The notes under the pieces are model-generated. The model was not told the origin of the DNA. It was given only the letters and a program-made list of their open reading frames with translations, and made no database searches. Position numbers and translations under genes: made by a program. Positions 61,098 to 64,000 of a stretch of 64,000 nt of DNA are shown here, one piece after another. Location of the stretch: the NCBI RefSeq assembly GCF_000444995.1, contig NC_022041.1, positions 532,001 to 596,000 on the forward strand. Reading direction: 5' to 3'. The stretch is from Paracoccus aminophilus JCM 7686 (GTDB taxonomy: Bacteria > Pseudomonadota > Alphaproteobacteria > Rhodobacterales > Rhodobacteraceae). The stretch's first letter is position 1, and the number at the start of each line of letters is the position of its first letter.

Positions 61098-61589
61098 ATG
61101 ACTCGAATGACGCCGCATGTGGCCTTCGACAAAGACGCAGAAGAGCATCTGAACAAGATCATCGCGCGCCATGTGGACCGCGAAGGTCCTTTGTTGCCGA
61201 TTTTGCACGATATTCAGGCGGATTGGGGCATGATCCCCGAAGCGGCCCAGCCCATTCTGGCGCAGGCATTGAATGTCACCCGCGCCGAGATTTACGGCGT
61301 CGTGAGCTTTTATCACGACTTTCGCGACCATCCGAGCGCGCCGCATGTGCTGCGTCTCTGCCGGGCGGAATCCTGTCAGTCGATGGGCGCGGACGAGCTC
61401 GCCGACCAGATCTGCAAGGCTTTGGGGATTTCCTGGCATGAGACGACGGCGGATGGCAAACTGACGCTGGAGCCGGTCTTTTGTCTGGGGCTTTGCGCTT
61501 GCGCGCCCTCGGCCGAGCTTGATGGCAAGCTGATCGGGCGGGCCAGCAAGGGCAAGATCGAACGGTTGGTGGCGGGGGTGCGCGCATGA
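61098..61589 (+). CDS. fdsG: NAD-dependent formate dehydrogenase gamma subunit
   Basis: About 163 residues, NuoE-like, holding one [2Fe-2S] cluster: the Cys pairs CRAESC and CLGLCAC. I chose ATG 61098 with CGGAAT upstream; 61071 and 61107 are alternatives. It is a soluble electron-transfer subunit of the Fds complex. It overlaps fdsB by four bases (ATGA). Confidence 0.92.
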   Translation: MTRMTPHVAFDKDAEEHLNKIIARHVDREGPLLPILHDIQADWGMIPEAAQPILAQALNVTRAEIYGVVSFYHDFRDHPSAPHVLRLCRAESCQSMGADELADQICKALGISWHETTADGKLTLEPVFCLGLCACAPSAELDGKLIGRASKGKIERLVAGVRA

Positions 61590-63148
61590 AGATCTATGTT
61601 CCGATTGATGCCGCCGCCCGTGCGCTTGGCTCCGATGAGGTTGCCGAGGCTTTGGCTGTTGCGCTGAAGGCGCAGGGCGTTGAGGCGCAGATCGTGCGCA
61701 ATGGCACGCGCGGCATGATCTGGCTGGAGCCGCTGGTCGAGGTTGATCTGGACGGCACCCGCGTCGGTTTCGGGCCCTTCGAGGTCGAGGACGTGCCCGC
61801 TCTGGTCGCCGAGATTGCTTCGGGTCTGACCGTCGAGAGCCGCCAGCATCCGCGCGCTTTGGGTCCGGTCGAAGAGCTGGACTGGATGAAGGGTCAGCAG
61901 CGTCTGACCTTCGCCCGCGTCGGCGTCATCGATCCGGTCGATATTCACGATTACGTCGCCCATGGCGGTCTCGCCGGGCTGAAAGCCGCAATTGCGGCGG
62001 GGCCGGAAAAGATCATCGAAGAGGTGATGGCTTCGGGTCTGCGCGGTCGCGGCGGTGCGGGTTTCCCGACCGCGATCAAGTGGAAGACCGTGGGCGGCGC
62101 CGCTGGCCCGCAGAAATACATCGTCTGCAATGCGGATGAGGGCGACTCGGGCAGCTTTGCCGACCGCATGCTGATGGAGGGCGATCCGCTCTGCCTGATC
62201 GAAGGCATGGCGATTGCTGGGGTCGCGGTTGGCGCGACCATGGGTTACGTCTATATCCGCAGCGAATATCCCGATGCGATCCGCGCGATGAATGACGCGA
62301 TCAAGGCCGGGCGCGAATATGGGATGCTGGGCAAGTCGATGCTCGGCTCGGACTACGCCTATGACATGGAGGTCCGCGTCGGTGCGGGCGCCTATGTCTG
62401 CGGCGAGGAAACCAGCCTGCTGAACAGCCTTGAAGGCAAGCGCGGCATCGTCCGCGCCAAGCCGCCGATCCCGGCTCTGGTCGGCTTCATGGGCCGTCCG
62501 ACCGTGGTCAACAACGTGCTGTCGCTGGGTGCGGTGCCGTGGATCCTCGAGCATGGCGGTGCGGCCTATGGCGCGCTTGGCATTGGCCGCTCGAAGGGCA
62601 CGATCCCGATCCAGATCGCGGGCAATGTCAAATTCGGCGGGCTTTACGAGGCCGCGTTTGGCATGAAGCTCGGTGACATCATTGATGTGATCGGCGGCGG
62701 CACGCTCTCGGGGCGTCCGGTCAAATTCGCGCAGGTCGGCGGCCCGCTTGGTGCCTATATCCCGGTCAAGAACTTCGACCTGCCCTTCGGCTATGAAGAG
62801 CTAGCGACGAAAGAGGGCCTCTTGGGCCATGCCGGGATCACGGTTTTCGACGACACCGCCGATTCGCTGAAACTCGCGCGGTTCGCGATGGAGTTCTGCG
62901 CGGTCGAGAGCTGCGGGAAATGCACGCCTTGCCGCATCGGCTCGACCCGGGGCGTCGAGACCATCGACCGCATCGCCGAGGGCGATGTCGAGGCGATCGA
63001 GATCCTGAAAGACCTGTGCAATACGATGAAATGGGGCTCGCTTTGTGCGCTGGGAGGCTTTGCGCCTTTCCCGGTCATGTCGCTTCTGACCCATTTCCCT
63101 GAAGATTTCACCAACCGGGGCCATGGCCGCAGGGAGGCAGCAGAATGA
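61586..63148 (+). CDS. fdsB: NAD-dependent formate dehydrogenase beta subunit
   Basis: A 520-residue NuoF-like diaphorase subunit binding FMN, NAD and a [4Fe-4S] cluster. Seen: an N-terminal thioredoxin-like part, GLRGRGGAGFPTAIKWKTV and CNADEGDSGSFADRM for NAD/FMN, GAGAYVCGEETSLLNSLEG, and ESCGKCTPCRIGSTRG with a later CNTMKWGSLC for the cluster. It hands electrons from formate to NAD+. It overlaps fdsA by four bases. Confidence 0.94.
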   Translation: MKIYVPIDAAARALGSDEVAEALAVALKAQGVEAQIVRNGTRGMIWLEPLVEVDLDGTRVGFGPFEVEDVPALVAEIASGLTVESRQHPRALGPVEELDWMKGQQRLTFARVGVIDPVDIHDYVAHGGLAGLKAAIAAGPEKIIEEVMASGLRGRGGAGFPTAIKWKTVGGAAGPQKYIVCNADEGDSGSFADRMLMEGDPLCLIEGMAIAGVAVGATMGYVYIRSEYPDAIRAMNDAIKAGREYGMLGKSMLGSDYAYDMEVRVGAGAYVCGEETSLLNSLEGKRGIVRAKPPIPALVGFMGRPTVVNNVLSLGAVPWILEHGGAAYGALGIGRSKGTIPIQIAGNVKFGGLYEAAFGMKLGDIIDVIGGGTLSGRPVKFAQVGGPLGAYIPVKNFDLPFGYEELATKEGLLGHAGITVFDDTADSLKLARFAMEFCAVESCGKCTPCRIGSTRGVETIDRIAEGDVEAIEILKDLCNTMKWGSLCALGGFAPFPVMSLLTHFPEDFTNRGHGRREAAE

Positions 63149-64000
63149 AAGACTTCATTATCCCCGCCAAGGACGATGGGCGCGACATGGGCACGCCTGC
63201 GGTCCGTTCGGATGTCATGGTCTCGCTGAAGATCGACGGCATTGCGGTGACGGTGCCCGCGGGCACCTCGGTGATGCGCGCAGCCGCGCAGGCCGGGATC
63301 ACCGTGCCGAAGCTCTGCGCGACCGACAATCTCGAGGCCTTCGGCTCGTGCCGGGTCTGCGTCGTTCAGGTTGACGGGATGCGCGGCACGCCGGCCTCCT
63401 GCACCACGCCGGTCTTTGAGGGCATGAATGTCCACACCCAGACCGACGATCTCTCGGCGATCCGTCGCGGGGTGATGGAGCTTTATATTTCGGACCACCC
63501 GCTCGACTGCCTGACCTGCGGCGCCAATGGCGATTGCGAGCTGCAGGACATGGCCGGTGCGGTCGGTCTGCGCGAAGTGCGCTACGATTCGGGCAAGAAC
63601 CACTTCGCCAAACGCTCGGCGGTGGGCACCAACCCGGAATGGCGTCCGAAAGACCAGTCGAACCCCTATTTCACCTTCGATCCGGCGAAATGTATCGTCT
63701 GCAACCGCTGCGTTCGCGCCTGCGAGGAAGTGCAAGGGACCTTTGCGCTGACCATCGAGGGCCGGGGCTTTGACAGCCGCGTCTCGCCGGGCCTTGGCTC
63801 GGACAGCTTCCTCAGCTCGGATTGCGTGAGCTGCGGCGCCTGCGTGCAGGCCTGCCCGACCGCCACGCTGATCGAGAACACCGTGCTCGATATCGGCACG
63901 CCCGATTATATCGTGAAAACCACCTGCGCCTATTGCGGCGTCGGCTGCTCGTTTGATGCGCATATGCGCGGCGAGGAAGTCGTCAAGATGGTGCCCTCGA
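63145..64000 (+). CDS. fdsA: NAD-dependent formate dehydrogenase alpha subunit, 5' part
   Basis: A partial gene, cut by the right edge; 285 residues are visible and there is no stop. The N-terminal ferredoxin-like [2Fe-2S] domain is followed by HPLDCLTCGANGDCELQ, the two-cluster segments CIVCNRCVRACEE and CVSCGACVQACPT, and the start of the molybdopterin domain (CAYCGVGCSFD). It oxidises formate to CO2 at a molybdenum centre. fdsC and fdsD are expected beyond the edge but are not seen. Confidence 0.94.
   Translation, partial: MKDFIIPAKDDGRDMGTPAVRSDVMVSLKIDGIAVTVPAGTSVMRAAAQAGITVPKLCATDNLEAFGSCRVCVVQVDGMRGTPASCTTPVFEGMNVHTQTDDLSAIRRGVMELYISDHPLDCLTCGANGDCELQDMAGAVGLREVRYDSGKNHFAKRSAVGTNPEWRPKDQSNPYFTFDPAKCIVCNRCVRACEEVQGTFALTIEGRGFDSRVSPGLGSDSFLSSDCVSCGACVQACPTATLIENTVLDIGTPDYIVKTTCAYCGVGCSFDAHMRGEEVVKMVPS

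Noticed and set aside
1..64000. tRNA, rRNA, CRISPR or insertion sequences
   Set aside because: No cloverleaf-like segment, ribosomal sequence, regular direct-repeat array or transposase gene was recognised by eye. A tRNAscan or Infernal run would be decisive.

Overview
The window is GC-rich, tightly packed bacterial chromosome. It most likely comes from the Rhodobacterales (Paracoccus/Rhodobacter group). Four things point there: the order dusB-ntrBC-ntrYX-...-trkAH-hfq-hflX; an NtrC without the sigma54-contact loop; a full RcGTA-type gene transfer agent (GTA) cluster; and an F-type ATPase operon with a b' subunit, accompanied 15 kb away by a zeta-subunit (DUF1476) gene. The species cannot be fixed from this sequence alone.

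Layout. 1-6550: end of dusB, then the two nitrogen two-component systems NtrBC and NtrYX. 6611-11702: a DoxX-like membrane protein, potassium uptake (TrkA, TrkH), the RNA chaperone Hfq and the ribosome-associated GTPase HflX. 11727-17590 (minus strand): a five-gene unit of TelA-like protein, DUF2927 lipoprotein, SPFH/GYF_2 protein, double zinc-ribbon membrane protein and PfkB-family sugar kinase, which looks like an envelope-stress module. 17742-20185: fabF and mltG, closed by a strong terminator. 20406-35235: the GTA structural cluster from terminase to host-specificity protein, plus an adjoining DUF2793 protein. It has a candidate promoter followed by a terminator-like hairpin in its leader.

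35301-40366: cysE, pyrD, a DUF952 gene, a prephenate dehydrogenase-like gene and a periplasmic 5'-nucleotidase. 40375-42030 (minus strand): a Hint-domain protein whose AT-rich upstream region carries tandem CtrA-type boxes, and an ArsR-type repressor with a near-perfect operator. 42159-44873: the F0 operon atpI-B-E-X-F. 44931-48640: a GNAT acetyltransferase, an OmpA-like lipoprotein, a DNA alkyltransferase, endonuclease III and adenosine kinase. 48733-55801 (minus strand): fatty-acid beta-oxidation (FadB-like, thiolase, GST, long acyl-CoA dehydrogenase) with two tandem MerR-type regulators. 56034-59977: two PaaI-type thioesterases, a MATE transporter, the zeta subunit, purC and purS. 60148-64000: a LysR regulator followed by NAD-dependent formate dehydrogenase fdsG-fdsB-fdsA; fdsA runs off the end.

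The most interesting non-housekeeping parts are the GTA with its leader hairpin (consistent with control by antitermination), the TelA/SPFH/zinc-ribbon unit, the CtrA-boxed Hint protein, and a family of short dispersed elements (hairpin plus a GGTATTT or GGGATATTT core), most of which sit just downstream of genes. I saw no tRNA, rRNA, insertion sequence or CRISPR array.
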